A program made the translations under genes and the position numbers. The notes below the pieces were generated by a model that saw nothing but the letters and a program-made list of their open reading frames with translations, had not been told where the DNA came from and searched no databases. Below, piece after piece: positions 22,787 through 34,975 of a stretch of 64,000 nt of DNA. Source of the stretch: Utricularia gibba (Eukaryota; Streptophyta; Magnoliopsida; Lamiales; Lentibulariaceae); contig NEEC01000017.1 in assembly GCA_002189035.1 (NCBI GenBank), forward strand, positions 62,001 through 126,000, given 5' to 3'. Numbering within the stretch: position 1 is the stretch's first letter; each line of letters begins with the position of its first letter.

Positions 22787-23494
22787 TGATAAACAAAAAA
22801 TTTACACGTCGTAAATGTAAATCTTGCTATCAAATAAATTTACAACCTAATACACATTAAAAACAATACAATTATGAGCATAGTGATTAGTGTCGAACAC
22901 GAAGAGCAAGTGCTTGCTATGTGAAAGTTGATGCATGAAACTAGTGTCACGTTGGTAAAATTGATCTTAGCTAGGACTAAGGCAGAACTAAAACGAAATA
23001 CAGTAAAGAAAAGTAATAAGTTCTGGAGCTCGGTTGTTTCTGGAATGAAATGGGTGATGCCTTAGGACTCCTAGGGGATGTATGCTCATCATTAAACAAG
23101 CTCATACAAATCACAAATCATACAACTAACTCAAAAGGTCTAGGTCTACCCGAACTCTTGTTTTCCCGCCTAATCGTTGGTCTATCTCTAATTAGGGTTG
23201 TTAAGCTGGGTTTCACTACTTCCCCCTCCTGGATCTATCTTGGTTTGTTAAGGAAGTGGCGTGATTTATGGCTGTTTAGATCTAAAGATTGATTAACATG
23301 TTTCTCCCCTTTTCACCCCAAGGCACCCCCTAAGTACTTAGCCACTCATATTTGAGACAAACGAAAATAGAAAAGAAAACATCATCCACAATGCATTCAT
23401 GTCTCAGTCGACTACTAGAAGATAAACAAGCAGGAAACTGAAATGTTCGATAGAAAGCTAGAAAACGTTGCTAGCTAATCTTAGCTAGGAGTAA
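22787..23494 (-). repeat. 5' LTR (family A), truncated
   Basis: Begins TGATAAACAAAAAATTTAC next to the primer site and aligns with 51814-52530. The alignment ends near GCTAGGAGTAAT at 23494, so the LTR 5' half is lost. This is the start of an element of which only gag remains. Confidence 0.83.
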
Positions 23495-24750
23495 TAATAT
23501 GATATTTTTCTTGAATGCAAAATTAATTGAAAATCCTTTCTTAAATTCAGTAGTCACTCCTCATGCAAATCGGAGGTGGTTATCAATTATGTATGCAGTC
23601 CTATAACTACACCTACAATAGCAGGAAACAAATATTATGTAATATTCATATATGAATATTCCAAGTACATGTGAATATACCTTATGAAGCGTAAGGCTGA
23701 GGTATTACGATACTTTGAAATTTTCAAAGCTCTTGCTGAAGTACAAAGCAATTGCAAAAATCTCACCCTCCAATTTGATAATGGAGGCGAGTACAAGTCA
23801 ATTGAACTAAAGAGTTTATGTGGTATTGTCCAACAGTTTATCACTCCATATATACCTGAACAACAAAATGAGATTTGCGAGCAGAAAAATCAAACTATAG
23901 TTAAAATGGTTAGTTGTCTCTTGTATCAAAAAAGGTTACCTAAAGTGTTGTGGAGAGAAGCAACAAACACTGCAGCGTACTTGCTTAATTGTACCTACGG
24001 AAGGCACAAAAGATAACAAGACTCCCTAGCTCTTGTATAACGAAGTTCTTGCTTTGGACAAAATTTTTTGGCTCATCTTGCTATATTCATATTCTTAAAG
24101 AAAAGAGAACAAAATGGGATATAAAATCAAAAACTAAAATATTTTTTGGATATGCATATGCAAATAAAGTGTACAGAATACTAAACCTACAAAAAAATGA
24201 AGTTGAAGTTATCTGAGACATGATAGTGGACGAGAACATTATCTATGATTGGAGCAATAATTCATCACTAACTAAGAATCACTCCTCTTACTCTAGAATA
24301 ATTTTGCGTTTGTTTCCCTCAATGAATCTGGAAGATAATCCTAAAAATAATATTTTGATCCTCCCGAATAAATAAATCAAAGCAGTGAACACAATTCAAG
24401 AAATGGAGTTCTAAGAAGAAAATATCTCAATGATTAAGTCAAGTCAAATGTAGACTAAAATAGCATCCAGGAGGAACATTCAACCAAGAACATGATATGC
24501 CACAAGTCCAAAGTACACAACTTCAAACTTCAAAACCTAAACCAACACTCAAGAAACCAGCCCACTCAGATAGACCTTGCTGCAACAAGACATAATAACA
24601 ACTAGTTCTATGACCCACAAAAACAAATGCTTGTAATATGTAGAAATGATTTTTTCATCAACACACCGGGGAATCAAAAAGGCTCATCAATGTTTTTCAA
24701 TACCTTCCAAAGTCTTCAATATTTTAAAATTTTTCAGCTTCTTACCCGAG
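23495..24750 (+). pseudogene. Ty1/copia integrase remnant
   Basis: 23684-24016 encodes LQFDNGGEYKS (the second catalytic Asp), then ITPYIPEQQNEICEQKNQTI (with the catalytic Glu in the E of CEQKN) and WREATNTAAYLLN. This is the core of a copia integrase. The 23989-24216 frame continues with KIFFGYAYANKVYRIL. Stops and frameshifts break it. From 24217 onward the translation keeps weak copia similarity (DMIVDENIIY) and then fades. No LTRs are attached. Confidence 0.8.
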
Positions 24751-25169
24751 TATGGAAGCACTAACAAAGGGTACCTGGACGGATGTTGCTTCTTAGCAAC
24801 AAAATGCCTTCGTTGCTAGAGGTGGACACTGGCCCTTATATCCCTTGTAGTCGTTGTGCAATCTTTTCTCGGATGTTACTAATATACAACCATTTCCCCC
24901 GTCAAAATGGTATTGCATGGTCGGATGTCAGGTTATTGGGTATTCACTAAAAAACAAAAAACATTCCGATAGTAAATGTATTTGGGGCCAGGCACAGCTC
25001 ACCTGCGGTGGATGGATTTGTTTGCCGATAGGGACACCAGTTGACGCAATCCTCCAAGGTTGACAAGTCTCGAGTATGCTGCCGTACGAAACTTACCTCG
25101 TCAATGGAGGATACTATACAACATCCCATCTGCAATCTCTAATCCGCACTCCTCATCCTAAAACCCGAC
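24751..25169. other. Promoter-side region of the first NCL gene
   Basis: No gene is visible. The stretch ends with the C/T-rich leader directly before the NCL start at 25170. Confidence 0.4.
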
Positions 25170-27992
25170 ATGAAACCAGCTCAACTTCTCCCTGCTTTTC
25201 TTCTTCTCATTTTATTGTTTGTTTTGACTCCGGGCGGCGCCTCTCGCCTGTTGTCTTCCGAGCTTGTCCCCGATGCTAATCGGCTCCCATTTAGAATTAG
25301 TAATCAAAAAGGTTTTATTTGGGGTGTTGATGAACGCGGAGGGGAGGAATCCTGCGAGGAGGTGTTCGGTTTTGTGCCGTGTTCCAAGACGATGATGGGG
25401 CACTTGTTCCTCATTCTGGTCTACGAATACTTACTGTTCCACGCTGAGTCATATGTAGCTTCAGGAGGACAAAGAATATTCCAGATCCTCGGCCCTGGAG
25501 TGTTTGGTGCCAGTGTGTTCCAGGTTATTGGTTCTCTACCAGAAGCCCTGATACTTCTAGGTGTGTCCACACAGCTTGTTTTCCAGATAAATGAATATCA
25601 TATGTAATCTATTATTTGATCTCAAAGAGATTGCTGATCTTCTGTAGCCTCTGGATTATTCAGTAGCAAGGAAGTTGCAGAGGAATGTGTCATAACCGGA
25701 ATCGGTTTATTGGCCGGATCATCAATCTTGCTTCTCACCATTCTATGGGGAAACTGTGTTATTCTAGCAAGTCGGCGCTTCTCAGATCACTTGAATGATA
25801 ATCTTTTTGAGCATCGGGACTACAACCCTCTGGAAAAATTCTTCTTTTCCCTATGGCCTGGTTTGTCTTTATTTTTCTCAATCATCTTCTCGGATCTAGC
25901 ATTGTCCGGCTTAGTTTATCTTTGCTTCTTCGCATTTTGGCAGGTTCGGGTATCATCACGGACTTAGAAACAAGCTACACTGCCAGAATTATGCTCATTT
26001 CCGTGATACCATTAGCCTTGATCCAACTACCTCGGATATTGAATCTATCTAGCCATGGAGAACTTATTTTTATGGGGACTATGATAGCTGTCTCGCTGTT
26101 GTTCCTGATTTCTTACTTCTTGTACCAGGTGCCTCCGTCGTGTGCATTTCCTATTATCATCAGTTTGCTTTTCTTTCTTTTTATGGGCTTCGTGGTGGAA
26201 TTGCAGTTCTTTCAACCATGGATTCAAAGGCGGCGCCTACTTTATATAAAACATGAGCATCTGGTGCTAGACATTCTGAGACATTTTCAGAACGAGACAA
26301 TGGGAAAGCTGTTGACTGAAACCGGATCCCCAAGTGCCACAGCCATAAAAAGGTGGGGAATGAGCTTGCTCTCTCTGTTATTGCAGAAGATACTCCACAT
26401 CACATCTGTTTTCATGCAATTATGCAGACTGTTCGATGAGAAGGACCGTGATGGAGACAAGGTTATCAATATCGCTGAACTCAGAGAGTTTCTGAATGAG
26501 ATTCAATTCAGAAGGGTCCACGAAGAAAAGGACTCCATCATTGCGCAGATAGTGGCCGAGTTCGATGCTGATAATGACCAGAAAATTACCACTGACGAAT
26601 TTGAGTGTGATGAGGAAATGGCTTGCAGAGGTGAAGACAGGAATGGACAGGAGATACCATTCCGTTAAATCTCTCAAGGACATGTACGAGGTACTCCTGT
26701 AGTCTAGTCGAGATTTAGGACTAGACAGCTCTTTCTGCATGTGTATATATGCGAAGAGAAGTGACACGACACCACCGTCTCCCACAGGTTCTTAAACCAT
26801 GGATTCGCAAGAAGATGGCAGAGCATGAAATGATGACACGTCTTATGCCCGCTGTGGTGGAAAATATTCAGAACTATTCTGTGTATGGGAACTTGGTGTT
26901 AGAGGACGGAACACCAGATGTCCCTGCAATAAAGAGGTGCATTGCATGGTCACTCGGTAATGCACACTGCCTATTGGTACGATAAATGAATTTGAGTTCC
27001 GCAGGTTGTTTAAGAGCATTGATCGTGACGAAGACGACTCCATATCAACCTTTGAATTGAAAACGCTGCTAAATGAAATCAACTTGGGCATATCCCCATA
27101 TGATGAGGACGTGGCAACGTCTACCATAATTGAGGAGCTCGATTTGAATGGTGATCAGTTAATTGATGAAGAGGAGTTTATTAAGGGATTGTGTGAGTGC
27201 CTGAACGCGATGAACTGCGATTCAGAGCTTGAGGAAGATGAGAAACATCATGTATCGTTTATAAGGATCTCTTATCCATCTCCTTTCCTTTACATATGGT
27301 AATGATATGAGCTCAGATGAACAAACCAAATTTCTCTTTTATTTGGTTGTTTCAGGATACTTGGGAGCAAATAGACAAAGTTGCCGAGGATAAGTTGACG
27401 GATAAGTCGGTCTTGGCCTGGACCAAAGCGCTATTCCTTTCGGTTATTGGAATCGGTATGCTTGGAATTCTCGCTGAACCCCTGTCTAAAAGCGTTCGTG
27501 ATTTCTCCAGGGCCGCCAAAATTCCATCGTTTTACGTAGCATTCGTACTTGTTCCGGTGGCTACCAATGCTCGGATAGCGGTTTCCGCTGTCTCTGAGGC
27601 TCGAAGGAAGAAACTTACCACCATTTCTTTAACATTGTCTGAGGTACATTGCTCCCTCTCCGTTGCGCATTATTCTGTTTTCGGCAGCTAGGAAAATGTT
27701 GGTTTTGTTTTGAGAAATGCAGATATATGGGACAGTTTTCATGAACAACATCCTGGGGTTATTTGTTCTTCTTTCACTAAGCCACTTCCGCGGGATATCA
27801 TGGAAGTTGTCATCAGATATTCTGGTGGTGCTGCTGGTATCCGCCATTACCGGTTGCGCGACAAGCTTCAACACAGTTTTCCCTGTATGGACATCCATCG
27901 TGGCTTTTCTCCTGTATCCTTTGTCATTGCTACTGGTCTACGCTCTTACGGATTTTGAAAACATGATTGGACCGGAGATCCAACAGATGTAG
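25170..27992 (+). pseudogene. NCL-like: NCL-like Na+/Ca2+ exchanger, four-EF-hand type, with a frameshift
   Basis: Nine exons follow GT-AG boundaries: 25170-25560, 25648-25860, 25944-26128, 26207-26352, 26428-26690, 26788-26936, 27005-27251, 27356-27643 and 27723-27992. A signal peptide is followed by membrane segments and the alpha-1 repeat GSLPEALILL...GIGLLAGSSILLL. Then come two copies of a PWI-x-(R/K) linker plus EF-hand pair. The loops are DRDGDKVINIAE, DADNDQKITTDE, DRDEDDSISTFE and DLNGDQLIDEEE. The alpha-2 region has PVATNARIAVSAV. In exon 5, after the second loop, the frame shifts near 26600: the expected RKWLAEVK...VKSLKDMYE continues in another frame, and the original one stops at 26668. 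It may be a pseudogene or a sequence error. NCL proteins are membrane cation exchangers acting in Ca2+ and salt responses. Confidence 0.82.
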
Positions 27993-28980
27993 ACCCAAGC
28001 GCGGGGCACCCTACAGTTTTTTCAGTTGATGATGTATACACAACACAACAGACATTCTTTCTTAACTTTTATTGGTTATGTACACTCCTGAAGCGATGGC
28101 TGGGCAGGCCCTCAAAAGCTCTAATTAACCAGATGCATTGAACCACTATACTATTCAGTACTGATTTACGAAGACGTGGGGGTAGTTGCATTAGTATACA
28201 TATTTGTTAGGCTTCAACTTCAAAATCAACTCAAATGTGGAGGCTTTTCTCCCAGGTTCTCCTTGAGGGTCGCCGTCTCCTCCATCATCCGTACACAACA
28301 TGGTTATTGGTGTAGGATCCAACTATGATGTTCATCGGTGCATTCACTGATCAGCAGCGGTGATGGTTTGCCAAGTGTGCTTGTGAATGCATTCACGCAA
28401 TTGCTAAGCAGAGTGTTCAATAACAAAGATCAGAAACCAAGACAATTACGAATTCAGAACAACGACGAATTAAACAGCATTGCAACAACCAATACGAAAA
28501 AACTGGAAAGTTGGGCAAGTTGATCAGGTGATCATATCCACGTTTCACGTTCGTGGGTAATTTTGCGTCCAGCACTGCCTTGTCCTGCACTTCTGCTGAC
28601 ATGGTTTCATAATCTATCTGGCATGATGTGCTTACTGATGCTGGCTTGCCTTCAATTCAAGAAGCAGTAGAAGTAGAAGAAGAAGATACCAACAAATAAT
28701 ACACTTTTTCATCCACTGGGAAGTGGAATTCGATACCATCCCGACGCTTGAAGTTTTCCATAGATAGGATTCTTATGTCTTTTCTGTCGGCTCCATATTC
28801 AGCTCCCTGACTCACAACTCCAATTCACGATCCACTAATTCGTGCTTACGGAAGAATTCCAGGCTTCGCAATGTTTTTTTTCTTCTTTTCTTCTTTTTGT
28901 TTTTTCCTTTTCCTTTTTCTCTCTTCATAAGTCGTGCAACACTGCTGCAACTGGACTGGGGTTTGCGTCGTCGCCCCGCC
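27993..28980. other. Spacer between the two NCL genes
   Basis: About 1 kb with no gene. It holds the 3' end of the first copy and the pyrimidine-rich leader of the second (28865-28950, long T/C runs). Confidence 0.5.
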
Positions 28981-31035
28981 ATGAGCTGCCGATGGATTTC
29001 CCTGTGGCTTCTCACCTCTGCCTTGTTCCTTACTTCATGCGGTTCCGTTTCCCTGGGATCGGTCGCCCTGCCGCGCCACCACCTTGAGAGTAATAATAGA
29101 AGTAGTAGCTGCGACCAAACGTACGGATTCATGCCGTGTACCTCCACCCTGATCGGAAATCTGTTTTTGATTTTGGTCTACGGTTACTTTATGTACCTAG
29201 CCGCAACCTTTCTCTCCTCTGGCAGTGAGCTCTTACTTGAAATCCTCGGCCCCGGAATTGTGGGCGGTCTTTTCCTCCCAATTCTCGGTGCCCTTCCCGA
29301 CGCCATGCTTGTCCTTGGTACAATACATACAAACACCCGTTTGCTATTTAGTCCTTGGTACCAAACAAACTTGTTGTAACTTGTCATGCTCTCCTTGCTT
29401 CAGTTTCTGGGCTTTCCGGGAGCAGGGAAATTGCTCAAAGCCAGGTCTCTGTAGGAATGGGACTTCTTGCTGGATCTACCGTGATGCTACTCACTGTAAT
29501 ATGGGGTACCTGTGTTATAGTTGGCAAGTGTAATATCCACGACAATGTTGCCGTTGACTCTCAGGACACCAATGGCTTCAGCTTAACTGGTTTTCTCGTA
29601 CTTCCGTGCTTTCCTTTTTACCTCTTTTTCTGGTATAATCTGGGATTCTCCTAATCATGCAGGCTCTGGCGTTAGTACTGACGTGTGGACGCGGTATGCA
29701 GCCATGATCATGGCGGTGTCTTTGATCCCATTTCTTGTTGTCCAACTACCGCAACTTTTGCGTTCGAACTCTGGAAGACATTTGGCTGTCTTGATCGCTC
29801 TTCTTGTTTCTCTTACGCTTCTTGTGGCATACTGTGTTTACCAGATTTTCCAGCCATGGATTCAGAGAAGACGACTTGCTTATGCCAAGCATAAGCATTT
29901 GATATCTGGCATACTCAAGCATTTCAAAATGCGCAGCCTAGGGAAGCTTTTAACTGCAGATGGAAAGCCTAACCGAGAAGTTCTTCTAAAGTAAGTTCTT
30001 TGTTCTTGCTTGTGGGTCCCCCAATTGGAATTGTCTTCCAGTTCTGACAGTTATCTTCTGATATTGACCATGGAAGGCTCTTCGAAACCATTGATGAGGA
30101 TGAAGATGGATACCTGTCACACTCGGAGTTACGAGCTCTGATCGTTGGAATTGAGCTTGAGAAGATGAATTTCGACTGTGATGATGCTGTAGAGAAGGTG
30201 ATGAAGGATTTTGATGTCACCCTCGACAGTAGAGTTGACTCAGAAGAGTTCATTGCTGGAGTTGGAAAGTGGCTTGGTGAGGCCAAGGGTAGAAGAGTTC
30301 ATACTGATTCCATGGAGTACATAGATGAATTTCACAGGGTATTGAGTTACCACCCCTGTTGTTACGCTGTGCGACATGAATCATTCTCACACTTGCTTTT
30401 GCAGCAAACAAGGAGAGATCATGATCGGCTGGGAGCACAGGCTGATGAAGAAACTGAAGGCATCCAGAATCCACGGTGGTATATAACAAAAGCTGTAATT
30501 CTACTGATTCTTGGATCAGCCATCGCAGCTGCATTTGCAGAGCCTTTAGTTGATGCAGTTCATAATTTCTCTGTCGCTTCAAAGATTCCCACCTTCTTCA
30601 TATCTTTTATTGCTCTTCCACTGGCCACTAACTCAAGTGAAGCAGTTTCCGCTATTATCTTTGCAAGTAGGAAGAAGCTGAGGACCGCATCCCTGACATT
30701 TTCAGAGGTAAGCAGAATGACTCTGCTAGCAACTTATATCCCACGCTTACTAACTCGGACTGAGTCTAGACAACTCGCTGGTGCAGTTGTATGGAGCGGT
30801 CACCATGAACAACGTCCTCTGCCTTTCAGTTTTCCTTGCTCTCGTCTACACCCGTGGATTGAAATGGAATTTCTCATCAGAAGTGCTCGTCATCCTCATT
30901 GTCTGCATCGTCATGGGGGCGCTGGCAAGTTCTCGGACAACTTTCCCTCTCTGGAGTTGCTCAGTATCTTTTTTCTTATACCCATTTTCTCTCGGACTTG
31001 TTTACCTTCTTGACTATCACTTCGGATGGTCTTGA
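28981..31035 (+). CDS. NCL: NCL-like Na+/Ca2+ exchanger, two-EF-hand type
   Basis: Six exons with GT-AG borders: 28981-29317, 29404-29589, 29663-29990, 30077-30338, 30405-30707 and 30787-31035. They join to 1665 bases, 554 residues. The protein has a signal peptide, N-terminal membrane spans with the alpha-1 repeat GALPDAMLVL and GMGLLAGSTVMLL, and a cytosolic linker QPWIQRRRLAYAKHKH. Two EF-hand loops follow (DEDEDGYLSHSE and DVTLDSRVDSEE), then C-terminal spans with the alpha-2 repeat PLATNSSEAVSAI. The EAVSAI glutamate is retained. The order and length match Arabidopsis NCL (At1g53210). An upstream ATG at 28897 exists in frame, but 28981 starts a clear signal peptide. This copy appears intact and is a tandem paralogue of the gene upstream. 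Family members exchange Na+ for Ca2+ at internal membranes. Confidence 0.92.
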
Positions 31036-31252
31036 ACGGTTTAGTCCTCTGATACTAGGTTCCAGTTTCTTTCACCATCAGAGTTTGGCACATAAGAATT
31101 GCTAAACAGTAAAAACCGAAATCATCAAACAACAAGCTTCAAAATTAAAGAAAACATTCAGCCACATGATTGATTACAAAGAGCCACAAAGTAGACAAAG
31201 GTGCTAACTTGCACCCCATCTCATCGGGAGAACAGAAACGAAAGCTATCAAT

Positions 31253-31944
31253 CTAAAACAGCCTTCTTTTCCTTATCTTGAAACTGGATGAGCGAATCAC
31301 ATTGTCGTCTGCTAGAAGTGTTTCTGTAAGAAGGGAAATGGACTCAGGTTTGGTGAAATAGGTGAAGAGAAGATATATACCATCCAAGTAGGTGTTGCTT
31401 TCTCCAGCCTTGTTCTTCTTCCTGATGCCGTAGGCAAGAGGGATCACCCCCCTATTGAAAACCTCCACATACATTCCTCCACCAGCGATTAGCAACTGAA
31501 TCACTTAACACCCAACATTAGGAATCATTAGCGAATCTCAAATAAAGGAAAGATTTTTTTTACCTCTTCATACTTCTGGGTTAACGAAAGACGCTCGTCT
31601 TCAGACATGTCGGGCCTTAGAACCATCATCGTTTCGTACTTCCGGAGGCCAGGGGGACATGGTGGCTCCTCTTGCTTATCGTCCAATTCCGGAAAGTCGG
31701 CAGCAGAAATCTGCGAATCCCGCGACTCACTACTTCCTTCCAAATCTCTTTCGAAGAGCCCTATGTCAAATTCTGCTTTCACAGACAGCGCCGTTCCCCT
31801 AGAGCTTTCTCCTTTTCTTGATCTGAACATCAAAATTCTCCGAGGGCTACAGAATGTGCAGGGGGACGCTAGCAGGAGCGAAGACGGGCGAGGCTGTTGG
31901 GATGGGAAAAGTGGCTTCGCGACCGCAAGAGCGTTGGACGCCAT
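31253..31944 (-). CDS. RPS6: Chloroplast 30S ribosomal protein bS6 (S6 alpha)
   Basis: Two exons, 31564-31944 and 31253-31495, give 207 residues. The first 60 or so residues are Ser/Arg/Pro-rich with few acids (MASNALAVAKPLFPSQQPRP), a chloroplast transit peptide. An acidic linker is followed by the S6 fold: RKYETMMVLRPDMSEDE, then in exon 2 MYVEVFNRGVIPLAYGIRKK and YLLFTYFTKPESISLLTETL. The product is the nuclear-encoded bS6 of the plastid small subunit, which sits by S18. Its 3' end converges with the NCL gene at 31035. The length matches the usual plant form. Confidence 0.92.
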
Positions 31945-33182
31945 GGATGCTATCGCACTTCACCAGCAGCTACCCTGATTCCGATTAGATAGGGACGGAA
32001 GAAACGGTGGTTTGGAGGATGCGCTTTACAGGCCCTCAAAAGCGACTTCAGTATATTAGTTTTTTGGAATTAAAAAATAAACAAGGCGGCAGTGGGTAAA
32101 TTGAGTGCAAAAGCACAACCCAGCGCTAGACCTGGGTAAGGATGTTTCAGCATTTTGGTGTCATGATTCAGACTCCAAATGTCACTGCTAAACATATACA
32201 TGGAAGATCCATGAGGGTACTTTAAGCTTGCATATGTTATTTTCATTTGATATTTAAAGCAACGTGAGTAGAAGAATGGATATTTAATTTAATTTGTAAG
32301 GATTTGAGACCTTACAAACTTGGTGAGGAAGATAGGCATTCAGACTCACAAAGTTGCACCAACCTGATGATTGAGGATTATGCTATGTTCTAACACAAAG
32401 GAAACACATAGAAAGTCATGATCCACAAAACATGAGTATGCTGGTCAAAAAATAAAAATCCATTATGGTTAGAGAGTCACATTGGATTTAAAAAAAAAAG
32501 TGTCAAGAAAGAAGCCTAAGGTTTCTTCTCCATAGGAGTCCCATTAGACTCAAGGAATTTATTCGAGAGAGAAGTCTCTTAATATTTAGATGGTGTTTGA
32601 TAATTGATTTAAGATTTTAAGTATATGATTTAAGATAAAATATATTTTTATGAATTTAGAGATGTTATATTTTGTAATGAAAATATGGTTAGATTGTAAT
32701 TTTAAATAATTGGTTTTATACCTATTTTGAAATGAAAAAGAAAAAAAGATAGATTAGTAATAAATATGGGGTTTAATATTAAGCATACTATCTTCCTGAT
32801 TTTCAATAAAGATATATATGTCATTTTAATTATCTATTTTAAAATAAATCAAAACCAATGATTTATTTATAGCTTCATACTAAACCTATATCTTAAAATA
32901 ATGAGAAAATTTCAAATTTACCATTAATGTTTACTCTAAAATTCATTTTTGTCTTTAAAAATATTGAAAAACTGGTTCAATTAAAAAACCGTTCATTAAT
33001 TAAATAAAAATAATGGCCTCCATGAACATTAGGGTTTAGAGACCTCGTGTAAATCAAAACTCCCGCTTGGTTGTAAACTAATTCATCTCTCTCAACAAAT
33101 GAGTGACGACAATTCAAGGAAACAAGAGAGACAAGGTGGGTATTTAGTCACCAAAAGAGATGAAAACATTGAATAGTGTGTT
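31945..33182. other. AT-rich intergenic region before the MULE
   Basis: No gene is seen. The first 100 bases are the likely bS6 promoter. 32585-32890 has weakly matching inverted ends (GGTGTTTGATAATTG at the left and CATACTAAACCTATA at the right) and could be a small non-autonomous element. The MULE start must lie near 33000-33180, but its terminal repeat could not be defined. Confidence 0.4.
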
Positions 33183-34975
33183 TTGAGACTACATTATGGT
33201 GGTGGGCTCGATTCTTCTACCCAAAAGTATGTCAACGTCTCTGAAAAATTGTTGGAAATTGGGTATGTTTCAGAATTTTCGTATGAATTCTTATTTGGAG
33301 TAGTTTCAATTCTTGGTATAAGTGAAAACTTTCGTGTATTTTTTAAGTATTCGAGTGATTTACAGAATGAAATACATGAGTTGAGCAAGAATGATGATTT
33401 TAACTTAATAAGACACTTGCTTCTTCAGCTTGACCATGTTGATATTTTCATTGATTCAGGTTTTGCTAGGAGAGATCTGACTTTAGTTTGTGAGGCTGAA
33501 TTTGGTAGAGTCTCAACACTGGAGAGTGAAATGGATGGTCGTGACATTCGTATAGAGATGAGTAAAGATTCTGAAAATTGGGCAAGCTTGGATGATCTTG
33601 TACTTGTTGAAAATATTGCTGAAAGTCAAAAAAAATGTTTCAGAAATTCTTGTTGAAAATGATGAAAAGGTTGTTGAAGTTGATGCTTGTTTTTTCATGG
33701 ACAATGTTAATGAAAGTGGCATTGGAAATGGTTCTAAAGAAAGTGAAGATAAATCTATTTGTGACTCTCACTGCAGTGATGAAGAATTTTGGTGTGAAGA
33801 AGATCATGATTTTACAAGAAAGGATGAGGTTTTTAAGAAGTGTGTAGATCCATGTGTAGAATCTAGAATTAATGCTGAAAATATTGTGAGTGTTTATAAG
33901 AGCTTGAGAGATAATATTCGTTTTGAAGGTAATATGGATGATATAGACTCAAGTTTTGATTTGAGAAGTCTCCAAGAGTTGGATGAAGAAGAAATAAGCA
34001 AGACTTCTCTTTATAATCCTAAGAGTGATGCTGAAGATCCCAGTTTGGTTAACGACTTGGTTTTTAACTCTAAAGAAGAAGCAAGATTTTCCATTCATAC
34101 ATATGGAATGAAACATGGCAAAGATTTGGTGTTTCACATTGACAACAAAAGAGTGATTGCAACATGTAGAGCCAATGGATGTCCATGGTGCACCTATGTT
34201 TCCAAAACAAAAAATGACAAAGGTTGGCTCATAAAAAGTTTCAATAATGACCATCAAGGATGTGCTAGAAGCAGAGTAAATATTGGTTTAAGAAGCAACT
34301 ATCTAGCAAAGAAAAATTTACGAACTGAAATTTCGAAATCAAAGGCCTTTAGAGCAAGGAAAAAAGCATTATATATTTTGAACAAGACTGATTCTGAACA
34401 ATGGAGTTTGATTCGATATTATGTTGTTGAGCTATTAAGATCAAATCTTGGGTCTACAGTGCATTTGCAGCTCTCTAATTCTGAGAAACCAGAATACAAG
34501 AGATTCAAGAGCTTGTATGTTTGCTTGGCCACTTTAAAAGAAAACTTTAAATCCGGTTGTAGGAAAGTTGTGGGAGTTGACAGATGTTTTCTTAAAGGAG
34601 GCTTTAATGGCCAATTACTAACTGCTGTTGTAATAGATGCTAATAATGGAATTTTTCCGATAGCATATGCGGCTGTAGAAATTGAAAAATCAATGGAGTT
34701 GGAAGGAGTTTCTTGAAGTACTTAAGGAAGATCTTGAGGTTGTAGATGAACTTGAATGGACATTTATTTCTGACAAACAAAAGGGGTTGTTGGAGGCTTT
34801 TGAACAATTGATGCCACATGTTGAAAATAGGTTTTGTGTTAGACACTTGCACTCTAACCTGAAGACTGCTGGTCACAATGGCATTAAACTAAAAAATCTT
34901 CTTTGAGCAGCTGCAAGAGCAATGAAACCTGAGGTTTTTGCTGCACATATGGAGGAGCTGAAAAAAACAGACTTA
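33183..34975 (+). pseudogene. MULE (Mutator-like) transposase, 5' part
   Basis: The frame opens with a MULE-type N-terminus (LHYGGG...YVSEFSYEFLFGVV), then an acidic linker, then the WRKY-GCM1-type zinc finger (ATCRANGCPWC and NNDHQGC at about 34155-34265). The MULE transposase core follows, with VVGVDRCFLKGGFNG (first Asp) and FISDKQKGLLEA (second Asp). Breaks: a frameshift at the A-run near 33630, another near 34686, and a TGA in place of a Trp codon at about 34904. The frame is then interrupted at 34975 by a chain of Harbinger-type insertions and resumes at 41607. Confidence 0.88.

Noticed and set aside
26129-26206. Extra exon sequence in the first NCL gene
   Set aside because: The 78 bases keep the frame open, but they start with GT and end with AG, and the second NCL gene has no counterpart, so it reads as an intron.
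28897-28980. Earlier start for the second NCL gene
   Set aside because: The added 28 residues come from a pyrimidine-rich leader and would bury the clear signal peptide starting at 28981.
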